From: Streptomyces coeruleorubidus
Lineage (GTDB): Bacteria > Actinomycetota > Actinomycetes > Streptomycetales > Streptomycetaceae
Assembly (NCBI RefSeq): GCF_008705135.1
Contig: NZ_CP023694.1
Coordinates: 6,057,001 to 6,121,000, forward strand
Reading direction: 5' to 3'
DNA length: 64,000 bases
The position numbers and the translations under genes are program-made. Below the pieces are notes generated by a model. It was not told where the DNA came from and searched no databases. It saw nothing but the letters and a program-made list of their open reading frames with translations. Positions within the stretch are counted from its first letter, which is position 1. Each line of letters starts with the position of its first letter. This document shows positions 24,420 to 32,511 of this stretch, piece after piece.

Positions 24420-25052
24420 CTACCGTTTCACCGCGCACAGCAGCCCGTCGCCCACCGGCAGCAGGGACGGCACCAGCTCCTGGCTCTCGCGCACCGCGCG
24501 CAGCAGTTCCCGCAGTCGCAGCACCTCGGTGGGCTGCGGTCCGGAGTCCACCGTCCGGCCGTTCGCGAAGGCGCCCTCGAAGACGACGAGCCCGCCGGTG
24601 CGCAGCAGCCGCAACGATTCAGCGAGGTAGTCCATGACCTCCAGGCGATCGCCGTCGCAGAAGACGAGGTCGTAGCCGGCGTCCGCGAGGCGGGGCAGCA
24701 CGTCCAGGGCGCGGCCCGGGATGAAACGGGCCCGGTTGCTGGCGAAGCCGGAGGCGCGGAAGGCCTGGCGGGCGAACTGCTGGTGCTCCGGCTCGGGATC
24801 CACGGTGGTCAGAACACCGTCCGGGCGCATACCGTGCAGGAGGTGGATGCCGGAGACACCGCAGCCGGTCCCGATCTCCGCGACGGCCTTGGCGTCGACG
24901 GAGGCGGCCAGCAACCGCAGCGCGGCGCCCGTGCCGGGCGACACCGAGCGCAGACCCGCCTCACGGGCCCGGTCGCGGGCCCAGCGCAGCGCGTCGTCCT
25001 CGGCGACATAGGCGTCGGCGAACGCCCAGCTCGTCTGCCGGTTGCCGGTAAT
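24420..25052 (-). CDS. O-methyltransferase (class I SAM-dependent), apparent ATT start
   Basis: About 210 aa. The SAM-binding motif I is AVAEIGTGCGVSG, followed by LTTVDPE, the metal-site-like LVFCDGD and YDLVFCD regions, as in the COMT/CCoAMT-like family. From the upstream stop codon to residue 37 there is no ATG, GTG or TTG in frame until a GTG at 24944, which would delete the N-terminal helices including a TGNRQTSWAFADAY segment that I recall as conserved. An ATT codon at 25052 follows AGGAGAGGGTC at ideal distance and is my chosen start. The gene is divergent from the sigma factor, the same as Rv1220c/sigE. Substrate unknown. Confidence 0.85.
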   Translation of the reverse strand: MTGNRQTSWAFADAYVAEDDALRWARDRAREAGLRSVSPGTGAALRLLAASVDAKAVAEIGTGCGVSGIHLLHGMRPDGVLTTVDPEPEHQQFARQAFRASGFASNRARFIPGRALDVLPRLADAGYDLVFCDGDRLEVMDYLAESLRLLRTGGLVVFEGAFANGRTVDSGPQPTEVLRLRELLRAVRESQELVPSLLPVGDGLLCAVKR

Positions 25053-25280
25053 GACCCTCTCCTGTCCCCGTGAATGCCTGGGCGTGACTGTATCCGTTGG
25101 GCCCGGGAACCCGCAGATGGGACCGGTCGTTTAAGGGGATGAGCGAGTGGCGCGGTTCGTGACGGGGGGCAGGCAGTGGATCGAGGCGCCGAGCAAGTGC
25201 CGACGCAGCAGTACGAGGCGTATCAGCCCAGATCAAATTCTCGTAAAACCGCTTATCCGGTCCTAACGGGCGAGGTGGCT

Positions 25281-26051
25281 ATGGTAGGGGCTCCACTGGA
25301 CACCACCAGAGCTGACAGGGGAGGTGCGGCCGCGCCTGTGGATAGGGGAGGAGTGCTCCGGCGCTTCTTCACATCGGCGGGCAGGCCGACATCCGTGAAC
25401 GACACTGCTGACCACAGCCACGCCGCTGACTTCGCCCAGACCGCGACCTTCACCACCGACGCGGACGGGCAGGCGTGGACTCCGCCCACGTGGGAGGAGA
25501 TCGTCAGCACGCACAGCGGCCGGGTCTACCGGCTCGCCTACCGCCTGACCGGCAACCAGCACGACGCCGAGGACCTCACGCAGGAGGTCTTCGTCCGTGT
25601 CTTCCGTTCCCTGTCGACGTACACGCCGGGCACCTTCGAGGGCTGGCTGCACCGCATCACCACGAACCTGTTCCTGGACATGGTCCGCCGCAAGCAGCGC
25701 ATCCGCTTCGACGCGCTCGGCGAGGACGCGGCCGAGCGGCTGCCCAGCAAGGAGCCCTCGCCGCAGCAGGTCTTCAACGACGCGCACTTCGACGCGGACG
25801 TCCAGCAGGCCCTCGACACCCTCGCCCCCGAGTTCCGCGCCGCGGTCGTCCTGTGCGACATCGAGGGACTGTCGTACGAGGAGATCGCCGCGACCCTCGG
25901 CGTCAAGCTCGGCACGGTCCGGTCGCGCATCCACCGTGGCCGCTCCCAGCTGCGCAAGGCCCTCGCGCACCGCTCCCCGGAGGCGCGTGCCGAGCGCCGC
26001 TCCTTCGTGCCCCGTGTTCCCGCACTGGGAGGAGGGGGCGCGAGCGCGTGA
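25281..26051 (+). CDS. ECF RNA polymerase sigma factor (mycobacterial SigE-type)
   Basis: 256 aa from the ATG encoding MVGAPLDTTRADRGG. Sigma region 2 runs from RVYRLAYRLTGNQHDAEDLTQEVFVRVFR (about 90-118) through GWLHRITTNLFLDMVRRKQR; region 4 is LAPEFRAAVVLCDIEGLSYEEIAATLGV to GTVRSRIHRGRSQL. A GTG at 25176 is in frame, but the codons between (AGA, TCA, AAT, AAA, CTA) are unlike Streptomyces coding sequence and look like a promoter region, so the later ATG with GAGGTGGC upstream is preferred. The stop overlaps the anti-sigma gene. Gene order equals M. tuberculosis sigE-rseA-htrA-tatB. Confidence 0.9.
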   Translation: MVGAPLDTTRADRGGAAAPVDRGGVLRRFFTSAGRPTSVNDTADHSHAADFAQTATFTTDADGQAWTPPTWEEIVSTHSGRVYRLAYRLTGNQHDAEDLTQEVFVRVFRSLSTYTPGTFEGWLHRITTNLFLDMVRRKQRIRFDALGEDAAERLPSKEPSPQQVFNDAHFDADVQQALDTLAPEFRAAVVLCDIEGLSYEEIAATLGVKLGTVRSRIHRGRSQLRKALAHRSPEARAERRSFVPRVPALGGGGASA

Positions 26052-27097
26052 GCGGATCACGGCCGAAAGCTTCCGAGGGACACCTCGCAGAGCAGCATCT
26101 GGGAGACCGACTCTCCGCCCTGGTCGACGGAGAGCTCGGTCATGACGCGCGCGAGCGCGTACTGGCGCATGTGGCCACCTGCCCGAAGTGCAAGGCGGAG
26201 GTGGACGCCCAGCGCCGGCTGAAGAACGTCTTCGCGGAGGCGGCCCCGCCGCCCCCCTCCGAGAGTTTCCTGGCCCGCCTGCAGGGACTACCCGCGGGCG
26301 GCGGCCCGGACGGTGATGCCACACCGCCGGGCGGGGCAGGGCTGCCCGGCGGACTGTCCGGACGGTTCGGATCGTCCGGGGCCTTCGGAGCGAAGCGCGG
26401 CGGCCGGTTCGAGTTCGGGTACGTCCCGGCCCGGCCGCACGCCCCCGTGCTGCCGTCCTCCGCGGGGAACCAGGGCCTCCCCCCGGGCGACCGCGGCCTG
26501 CCGTCCGAAGGCCGCGGCCTTCCGGCGGGCAGCCGGGGCTTCCGTATCCACGACGTCGGCCGGCACGAGCCCGAGAGATCCTCCTCGCGGCTGCGGTTCG
26601 CCTTCGCGGCTGCCGGAGCCGTGTCCCTGGCCGCGCTCGCGCTCGGCGGCGTCACCACCGGCGCCCCGACCGACACGGATGCCCGCGGCGGCTCCGGCAC
26701 GGGGAGCAACGTGACACCGATGCGCACACAGGGCACGGGCGCCGCGGCTCAGCCCGAGTCCCAGCGGCGCCGCGGTACGGGGCCGCTGCTCGGGCAGGTG
26801 CACGGCCAGAGCGCGCTCGGCAGCACCCCGGTCGCCCCGACCGAGGTGTCCGCCCCCCTGCTGCCGGGTGTGCCGCATTCCGCCGTGGGGCAGCAGGCCG
26901 TCCACGCGCTGGCCGCGCCGGTGATGGCCGGTGCCGCCGCCATGTCCCCGCTGATAGGCCCGCTCCAGGCGGCCCCGCCGGCCGCCCTGAGCTCGTGGTC
27001 CACGGTGCCCGAGATCGCGGCCCCCCTGTTCGCCGTGCCCCTCCCGGACACGACCTCGTCCCCCTCTCCTCCCGGCTCCTCCCGAACGGCCCGCTGA
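26048..27097 (+). CDS. Zinc-binding anti-sigma factor (RseA/ZAS type) with long extracytoplasmic tail
   Basis: 349 aa. The N-terminus carries the ZAS motif HVATCPKC (His41, Cys45, Cys48, with an upstream HLGDRLSALVDGEL helix), which coordinates zinc and clamps the sigma factor. A Gly/Pro-rich linker leads to one transmembrane helix (LRFAFAAAGAVSLAALALGG, near 185-205) and a low-complexity external region of about 140 aa. The GTG start overlaps the sigma stop (GTGA). Release of the sigma factor by redox change or proteolysis is known for this family; the htrA gene next door suggests envelope stress input. Confidence 0.9.
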   Translation: MSGSRPKASEGHLAEQHLGDRLSALVDGELGHDARERVLAHVATCPKCKAEVDAQRRLKNVFAEAAPPPPSESFLARLQGLPAGGGPDGDATPPGGAGLPGGLSGRFGSSGAFGAKRGGRFEFGYVPARPHAPVLPSSAGNQGLPPGDRGLPSEGRGLPAGSRGFRIHDVGRHEPERSSSRLRFAFAAAGAVSLAALALGGVTTGAPTDTDARGGSGTGSNVTPMRTQGTGAAAQPESQRRRGTGPLLGQVHGQSALGSTPVAPTEVSAPLLPGVPHSAVGQQAVHALAAPVMAGAAAMSPLIGPLQAAPPAALSSWSTVPEIAAPLFAVPLPDTTSSPSPPGSSRTAR

Positions 27098-27228
27098 CCG
27101 GCCGCTGCGCGGCGGCGAGCGGACCTGATTGAATCCGGGGTGGCGCCCGCGGCCGAGGCGTGGCCGTGGCGCCGATTCGACGAACTGCGGCTACCGCCGT
27201 CGAGCCGTGCCGCGGCTGTGGGGAGAGC

Positions 27229-29082
27229 ATGAACGAGGGGAAGCCCACGAAGGCCAAGTGGTGGAGCCGTCCTCGGCCGCAGGGCCTGTCGGGGGAGCCG
27301 GAGAGTGCGGGGCCGGCCCCGGGGGACTTGGCCGACACCGACGGCGACTTCGAGCTGGCGCGGCCCGCTGCGCGGCCGGCCGACGACGGTGGCGACTACG
27401 AGCTGAGGCGCCCCGAGCCGGTACCGGCCGACGGCGAGCCCGCCGGGGTGCCGGCGGGGATGCTCAAGGGCGCCGTGGACGGCGTTCCCGCCACGTCCGC
27501 CGTGCCGGCCCAGGGCGGACCTGCCGGGAGCGCGGTGGAGGCAGGGGAGGCCGCCTCCGCCGTGCCGGCCGACGGTGCCCCCAAGCCCCTGCACGATCCC
27601 GACCCGTACAGCACGCCGCCCTACGGCGAACCCGGACCCTGGGCGCCCGCGCCGCCGGTGCAGCACCCGGCGGCGACACCGGCGCACGGCGTGACGACGG
27701 CGGACCGGCCGGCCATGCCCGGCACGCCCGTTCCGCCGCCGCAGGGGACACCCGCGGCGCCTCCCGGCATCCCCGGGCCGGCCGCGCCCCTGCCGCCCCC
27801 CAGCGCCCCCACGCCGGTGCCCGCCGCGGCCGTCCACGCCGACGCGCGGCCCGCGGCCCCCGCCCCCGACCCCTGGCAGCGCTACGACCCCTGGGCGGCC
27901 CCCGTGGCCCCGGGCGGCCACGGCCCTCTCCAGCAGAACGGCGCCGGGGTGCCCAGCACGGAACAGCGGCGCCGGCGGGGCAGGAAGGCGCTGATCGGTG
28001 CCGCCATGCTGCTCGCGCTCGTGTCCGGGGGTGCCGGCGGCGTCGCAGGGACGTATCTGGAGAGGAACGGCGGCGTCGGGACCGTCGAGCTGCCGCAGTC
28101 CGGGAAGGAGCCCGCCGCGCGGGACGCGGACAGTGTGGCGGGGATCGCCGGACGGGCCCTGCCCAGCGTGGTCACGCTGCATGTGAGCGGCTCCGGCGAG
28201 CAGGGCACGGGCACCGGCTTCATGCTCGACACCCGAGGGCACATCCTCACCAACAACCACGTCGTGCAGTCCGCCGGATCCACCGGTGAGATCACGGTGA
28301 CCTTCAACGGCGGGGAGACCGCCGAGGCCGAGCTCGTCGGCCGGGACAGCGGCTACGACCTCGCCGTCGTGAAGGTGAAGGGCGTGCGCGGGCTCACCCC
28401 GCTGCCCCTCGGCAACTCGGACAACGTGCAGGTCGGTGACCCGGTCGTGGCCATCGGCGCGCCCTTCGACCTGGCCGGCACCGTCACCTCCGGCATCATC
28501 AGCGCCAAGCAGCGGCCCATCACGGCGGGCGGCGAGAAGGGCGACGGCAGCGACGTGTCGTACGTCGACGCGCTCCAGACCGACGCGCCCATCAACCCGG
28601 GCAACTCCGGCGGTCCCCTGCTCGACGCCGAGGCCCGGGTCATCGGCATCAACTCCGCCATCCGGTCGGCGGACAGCGGCTCCGAGCTGGACAGCGGGCG
28701 GTCCGGCTCGATAGGCCTCGGCTTCGCCATACCCATCAACCAGGGCAAGCGTGTCGCCGAGGAACTGATCAACACCGGGAAGGCGACCCACCCGGTGATC
28801 GGCATCACTCTCGACATGGACTACACGGGCGACGGCGCCCGCGTCGCCGCCGAGGGCAGCGAGGGCGGACCCCCGGTGACCGTGGGCGGCCCGGGCGCCA
28901 AGGCCGGCATCAAGGCGGGCGACGTCATCACGGAGGTCGACGGGCAGCGCGTCCACTCCGGCGAGGAGCTGATCGTCAAGACCCGTGCCCACCGCCCCGG
29001 CGACCGCCTGGAGCTGACCGTGGAGCGCGCCGGCAAGGAGCGCCGGGTGTCGCTCGTCCTCGGGTCGTCCGGCGGCAGCTGA
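27229..29082 (+). CDS. htrA: HtrA/DegP-family membrane serine protease with PDZ domain
   Basis: 617 aa. A long Pro/Ala-rich cytoplasmic part (~250 aa) precedes one transmembrane helix (ALIGAAMLLALVSGGAGGV, about 253-275). The trypsin-like domain has the triad His344 (LTNNHVV), Asp377 (GYDLAVVKV) and Ser460 (NPGNSGGPLL). The C-terminal PDZ domain begins near residue 525 (HPVIGITLD) and includes PGAKAGIKAGDVI. The ATG follows GGGGAGAGC. It is probably controlled by the sigma factor upstream and degrades misfolded envelope proteins, as for M. tuberculosis HtrA. Confidence 0.93.
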   Translation: MNEGKPTKAKWWSRPRPQGLSGEPESAGPAPGDLADTDGDFELARPAARPADDGGDYELRRPEPVPADGEPAGVPAGMLKGAVDGVPATSAVPAQGGPAGSAVEAGEAASAVPADGAPKPLHDPDPYSTPPYGEPGPWAPAPPVQHPAATPAHGVTTADRPAMPGTPVPPPQGTPAAPPGIPGPAAPLPPPSAPTPVPAAAVHADARPAAPAPDPWQRYDPWAAPVAPGGHGPLQQNGAGVPSTEQRRRRGRKALIGAAMLLALVSGGAGGVAGTYLERNGGVGTVELPQSGKEPAARDADSVAGIAGRALPSVVTLHVSGSGEQGTGTGFMLDTRGHILTNNHVVQSAGSTGEITVTFNGGETAEAELVGRDSGYDLAVVKVKGVRGLTPLPLGNSDNVQVGDPVVAIGAPFDLAGTVTSGIISAKQRPITAGGEKGDGSDVSYVDALQTDAPINPGNSGGPLLDAEARVIGINSAIRSADSGSELDSGRSGSIGLGFAIPINQGKRVAEELINTGKATHPVIGITLDMDYTGDGARVAAEGSEGGPPVTVGGPGAKAGIKAGDVITEVDGQRVHSGEELIVKTRAHRPGDRLELTVERAGKERRVSLVLGSSGGS

Positions 29083-29275
29083 GTCGTGATGTCCGGGACG
29101 TACAGGGATGAAAGAGGCAAACATTCGGGAAAGCGCTCCCACTGCACGCACTCGGAGCGCTCGGGACAGTACCGGTCGGACAGGATCGCCGGGTACCGTG
29201 GATCCGGCCCGGACCGCGGCAAGACCCCCATGACCACTGAGGGCCGAGGACCGAGGACATCGCAAGGAGCTTCAG

Positions 29276-29713
29276 GTGTTCAATGACATAGGACCACTCG
29301 AGCTGGTGACGATCATCGTCCTTGCCGTGCTCGTTTTCGGTCCGGACAAGCTCCCCAAGGTCATCCAGGACGTGACGCGTACGATCCGGAAGATCCGTGA
29401 GTTCTCGGAGAGTGCCAAGCACGACATCCGGGAGGAACTGGGCCCGGAGTTCAAGGACTTCGAGTTCGAGGACCTCAACCCCAAGACGTTCATCCGCAAG
29501 CAGCTGGACAACGAGGACCTGGGGCTCAAGGAGATCCGCAACGGCTTCGACCTGAAGAAGGAGATGGCCGAGGTCACCGACGCCGTCCACAGCCGTGACT
29601 CCGACACGTCCTCCTCGTCGTCCTCCGGCTCGTCCGGCGGCATCGACATGACGAAGAAGCCCGAGCTCCCTGACCGGGACGACCGGCCGCCCTTCGACGC
29701 GGACGCCACCTGA
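29276..29713 (+). CDS. tatB: Sec-independent protein translocase TatB
   Basis: 145 aa. The N-terminus MFNDIGPLELVTIIVLAVLVFGPDKLP is the TatA/B hydrophobic helix followed by the FGPDKLP hinge, then an amphipathic helix (IQDVTRTIRKIREFSESAKHDI) and an acidic, Ser-rich tail. The GTG start follows AAGGAGCTTCAG. The position after htrA is the same as in mycobacteria, which separates it from tatA/tatC loci and supports TatB rather than TatA. Confidence 0.92.
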   Translation: MFNDIGPLELVTIIVLAVLVFGPDKLPKVIQDVTRTIRKIREFSESAKHDIREELGPEFKDFEFEDLNPKTFIRKQLDNEDLGLKEIRNGFDLKKEMAEVTDAVHSRDSDTSSSSSSGSSGGIDMTKKPELPDRDDRPPFDADAT

Positions 29714-29721
29714 GCGACACA

Positions 29722-29739
29722 CCGGGGCGTACGCCCCGG
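29722..29739. terminator. Palindromic hairpin after tatB
   Basis: CCGGGGCGTACGCCCCGG, a perfect 18-bp palindrome that folds as a 7-bp stem with a GTAC tetraloop; terminator-like but without a T-run. Confidence 0.5.
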
Positions 29740-29944
29740 CGCGTGACGCGTTTCATACTCCGGTCGGGCTGTGTAGGGCCTGAACGAGGCGCCCGTGCGG
29801 CCCACGCGCCGGGCGATTTCCCTGCTGCTCGCAGCGGTGTGGCTATGCTGCCGAGTTGATGGGCGGGCCGTACTGGACCAGCAACGCCGCCCGAAGGGGG
29901 GCGGGCCGTTCCGGCCCGACGAGAGCGAGGAGGCGTCCGGGCAT

Positions 29945-30616
29945 ATGGAGACGACGAGTCGGGCAGTCGCACAGGCGCCGGCCGCGGAGGGCGGACAACA
30001 GGTCCCCTCCGCCCGGCGTACGGTCGACGGCTACCTGCGCGCGCCCTTCCCGTGGTACGGCCTCGACGAGGCGTTCACGGGGCCGCGCTGGCTGATGCAG
30101 GTCGGTACGGCGGCCGACGGAGCCGTGGAACACGGGTCGATCGGGCACGGTGACGAGCCCTCGGTGCGCAACGAGCATGCCGCCGGTGGTGACCAGGAGG
30201 CCAAGGAGAAGTTCGTGGTCGTGGTGACCGTGGCGGCGAGTCCCTCACGGCGCAGTGCGGACGGCACGGGGTTGCTGGAGGCGACGTCGGTGTCCTCGGC
30301 GGCGTGGCTCGCGGGTGTGGGGCTGCTGTCCTTCACCTGGCCCGGGCAGATGGACCACTCCCTGCGGGACGACTGGCTGGATCAGCAGACGGAGACGGCG
30401 TGGGTGCTGGCGGATGACCTGGACGGCTCCGACTGGTCGACGCTGTCGCTGCCGGTGGACGGTGTGCCGACGGCGTTCCACTACCGGGAGTCGGAGTTCG
30501 GGTGGGTGCTGGCCGGGTCGACTTCGGCGGGTGTCCACGTGGGCGCGTACGGGCGTGGCATGAGTGCGTACGGTCTCGGCTTCGCCGTGGTCAAGGACAT
30601 CGCCGCGTACGCGTGA
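29945..30616 (+). CDS. Conserved hypothetical protein
   Basis: 223 aa from ATG (METTSRAVAQAP), with GAGGAGG 11 bases upstream. No signal peptide or membrane helix is seen if this start is right. Notable segments are VDGYLRAPFPWYGLDEAF and the C-terminal YRESEFGWVLAGSTSAGVHVGAYGRG. An upstream GTG at 29795 would add a hydrophobic leader, but its start lacks a ribosome site. I do not recognise the family beyond its presence in streptomycetes after tatB. A terminator follows. Confidence 0.78.
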   Translation: METTSRAVAQAPAAEGGQQVPSARRTVDGYLRAPFPWYGLDEAFTGPRWLMQVGTAADGAVEHGSIGHGDEPSVRNEHAAGGDQEAKEKFVVVVTVAASPSRRSADGTGLLEATSVSSAAWLAGVGLLSFTWPGQMDHSLRDDWLDQQTETAWVLADDLDGSDWSTLSLPVDGVPTAFHYRESEFGWVLAGSTSAGVHVGAYGRGMSAYGLGFAVVKDIAAYA

Positions 30617-30625
30617 CGTGAGTGT

Positions 30626-30652
30626 GGGGCGCCGTGTGTTTTTCGGCGCCCC
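30626..30652 (+). terminator. Terminator hairpin
   Basis: GGGGCGCC and GGCGCCCC form a perfect 8-bp stem around a T-rich loop, just after the preceding stop. Confidence 0.7.
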
Positions 30653-30734
30653 CTCGCCGTAGGGGCAGAACATTCCGGGGCGGCTACGGGTCGCATGTGG
30701 TTGCTCGCGCAGTTCCCCGCGCCCCTGGGTCAGT

Positions 30735-31868
30735 TCAGAACTTGTTCCTCGGAGTGATCCCCAGGGACAGGCCCGACAGGCCCCGCTGCCGGCCTCCCAG
30801 CTTGCCCGCGATCGCCCGCAGGGCCGAGCCCGCCGGGGAGTCCGGGTCCGTCAGGACCACCGGCTTGCCCTCGTCGCCGCCCTCGCGGAGGCGGACGTCG
30901 ATGGGGATGTTGCCGAGGACCGGGACGTTCGTGCCGGTCGTGCGGGTCAGGCCGTCGGCGACCGCCTGGCCGCCGCCCGTGCCGAAGACGTCGACCATCT
31001 CGCCGCAGTGCGGGCAGGGCAGGCCGGACATGTTCTCGACCACACCGACGATCTTCTGGTGGGTCTGCACGGCGATGGAGCCGGCGCGCTCGGCGACCTC
31101 GGCGGCGGCCTGCTGCGGGGTCGTCACGACGAGGATCTCGGCGTTCGGGACCAGCTGGGCCACGGAGATCGCGATGTCACCGGTGCCGGGCGGCAGGTCC
31201 AGCAGGAGGACGTCCAGGTCGCCCCAGTACACGTCCGCCAGGAACTGCTGGAGGGCGCGGTGGAGCATCGGGCCGCGCCACACGACCGGGGCGTTGCCCG
31301 GCGTGAACATGCCGATGGAGATGACCTTCACGCCGTTCGCCGACGGCGGCATGATCATGTTCTCGACCTGGGTGGGCCGGCCGTCGGCGCCCAGCATGCG
31401 CGGCACGCTGTGACCGTAGATGTCGGCGTCGACGACACCGACCTTCAGGCCGTCGGCCGCCATCGCCGCCGCCAGGTTCACCGTCACCGAGGACTTGCCC
31501 ACGCCGCCCTTGCCGGAGGCGACCGCGTAGACGCGGGTCAGGCTCCCCGGCTTGGCGAAGGGGACCTCGCGCTCGGTCTGGCCGCCGCGCAGGGCGGACG
31601 CCAGCTCGCGGCGCTGCTCGTCGCTCATCACGTCGAGCGTGACGTCGACTCGGGTGACGCCCTCCACGCCGGAGACCGCCTCGGTCACGCGCTGCGTGAT
31701 CGTGTCCCGCATCGGGCAGCCCGAGACCGTCAGGTACACGGTGACCGCGACCGCCCCGTCCGCGCCGATCTCCACGGATTTGACCATCCCGAGTTCGGTG
31801 ATGGGCTTGTGGATCTCGGGGTCGTTCACCGTCGCCAGTGCCTCGCGCACCGCGTCTTCCGTAGCCAT
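30735..31868 (-). CDS. mrp: Mrp/NBP35-family iron-sulfur cluster carrier ATPase
   Basis: 377 aa. An N-terminal MIP18/DUF59 domain (ALATVNDPEIHKPITELGMV, with SGCPMRDTI) precedes a ParA-like ATPase domain. That domain has the deviant Walker A GKGGVGKSS near residue 125, the LLLDLPPGTGD switch and the CPHCGEMVD CxxC motif that binds a bridging [4Fe-4S] cluster. It delivers Fe-S clusters to target proteins in the cytosol. The ATG at 31868 has little ribosome site; a 16-bp palindrome occupies the bases just upstream. Confidence 0.94.
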   Translation of the reverse strand: MATEDAVREALATVNDPEIHKPITELGMVKSVEIGADGAVAVTVYLTVSGCPMRDTITQRVTEAVSGVEGVTRVDVTLDVMSDEQRRELASALRGGQTEREVPFAKPGSLTRVYAVASGKGGVGKSSVTVNLAAAMAADGLKVGVVDADIYGHSVPRMLGADGRPTQVENMIMPPSANGVKVISIGMFTPGNAPVVWRGPMLHRALQQFLADVYWGDLDVLLLDLPPGTGDIAISVAQLVPNAEILVVTTPQQAAAEVAERAGSIAVQTHQKIVGVVENMSGLPCPHCGEMVDVFGTGGGQAVADGLTRTTGTNVPVLGNIPIDVRLREGGDEGKPVVLTDPDSPAGSALRAIAGKLGGRQRGLSGLSLGITPRNKF

Positions 31869-31877
31869 AGGGTCGAT

Positions 31878-31893
31878 GGTACGGCGCCGTACC
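31878..31893. promoter_or_regulatory. 16-bp perfect palindrome at the mrp start
   Basis: GGTACGGCGCCGTACC is its own reverse complement and ends ten bases from the mrp start codon, so a protein bound here, or a hairpin in the mRNA, would block translation or initiation. It also lies between the mrp start and the end of the DUF1003 gene. Confidence 0.4.
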
Positions 31894-31911
31894 GTTGCGT
31901 AGGAAAGGCTG

Positions 31912-32511
31912 TCAGCGGTCGTCTGCGTCACGTCCCGGTGACCGTTCCGCCGGGAATACGACCGAGCCGTGACGGTGGCCGTCGTGCCGCTCCTCCAGTT
32001 CCTTGACCACGTCCTGGAGTTCCGAGCGGATCCAGTCGCGGGTGGCGACCTCGCCCAGGCCGATGCGCAGGGCCGCGACCTCGCGGGTCAGGTACTCGGT
32101 GTCGGCGATCGACCGCTCGTTCTGCTTGCGGTCCTGCTCCAGATTGACCCGGTCGCGGTCGTCCTGCCGGTTCTGCGCGAGCAGGATCAGCGGGGCCGCG
32201 TAGGAGGCCTGGAGCGACAGCATCAGGGTCAGGAAGATGAACGGGTACTCGTCGAAGCGCAGGTCGCGCGGGGCGAGCGTGTTCCAGGCCACCCACAGGA
32301 TGATGGCGGCCGTCATCCAGACCAGGAACCGTCCGGTGCCGAGGAAGCGCGCGATGCGTTCCGAGAACCGTCCGAAGGCCTCCGGGTCGTACTCGGGCAG
32401 GATCCGGCGCCTGGGCACGCCCGGCTGGTCGAGGCGGGCGGTGCGCGGCCGGCCTGCGGCCGTGGAGCCGGCCGGCGTGCGCTCGCGCAGGGTCTCACGC
32501 TCAGGAACCAT
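31912..32511 (-). CDS. DUF1003 membrane protein
   Basis: 199 aa. Two transmembrane helices (FLVWMTAAIILWVAWNTL and FIFLTLMLSLQASYAAPLILLA) are followed by the DUF1003 signature NRQDDRDRVNLEQDRKQNERS and a long coiled-coil tail. Its start overlaps the end of the MgtE_N/CBS gene by 11 bases, so both are translated from one message. In M. tuberculosis the homologue (Rv1231c) has the same neighbour. A role in magnesium handling or cyclophilin-like regulation has been suggested only by context. Confidence 0.88.
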   Translation of the reverse strand: MVPERETLRERTPAGSTAAGRPRTARLDQPGVPRRRILPEYDPEAFGRFSERIARFLGTGRFLVWMTAAIILWVAWNTLAPRDLRFDEYPFIFLTLMLSLQASYAAPLILLAQNRQDDRDRVNLEQDRKQNERSIADTEYLTREVAALRIGLGEVATRDWIRSELQDVVKELEERHDGHRHGSVVFPAERSPGRDADDR

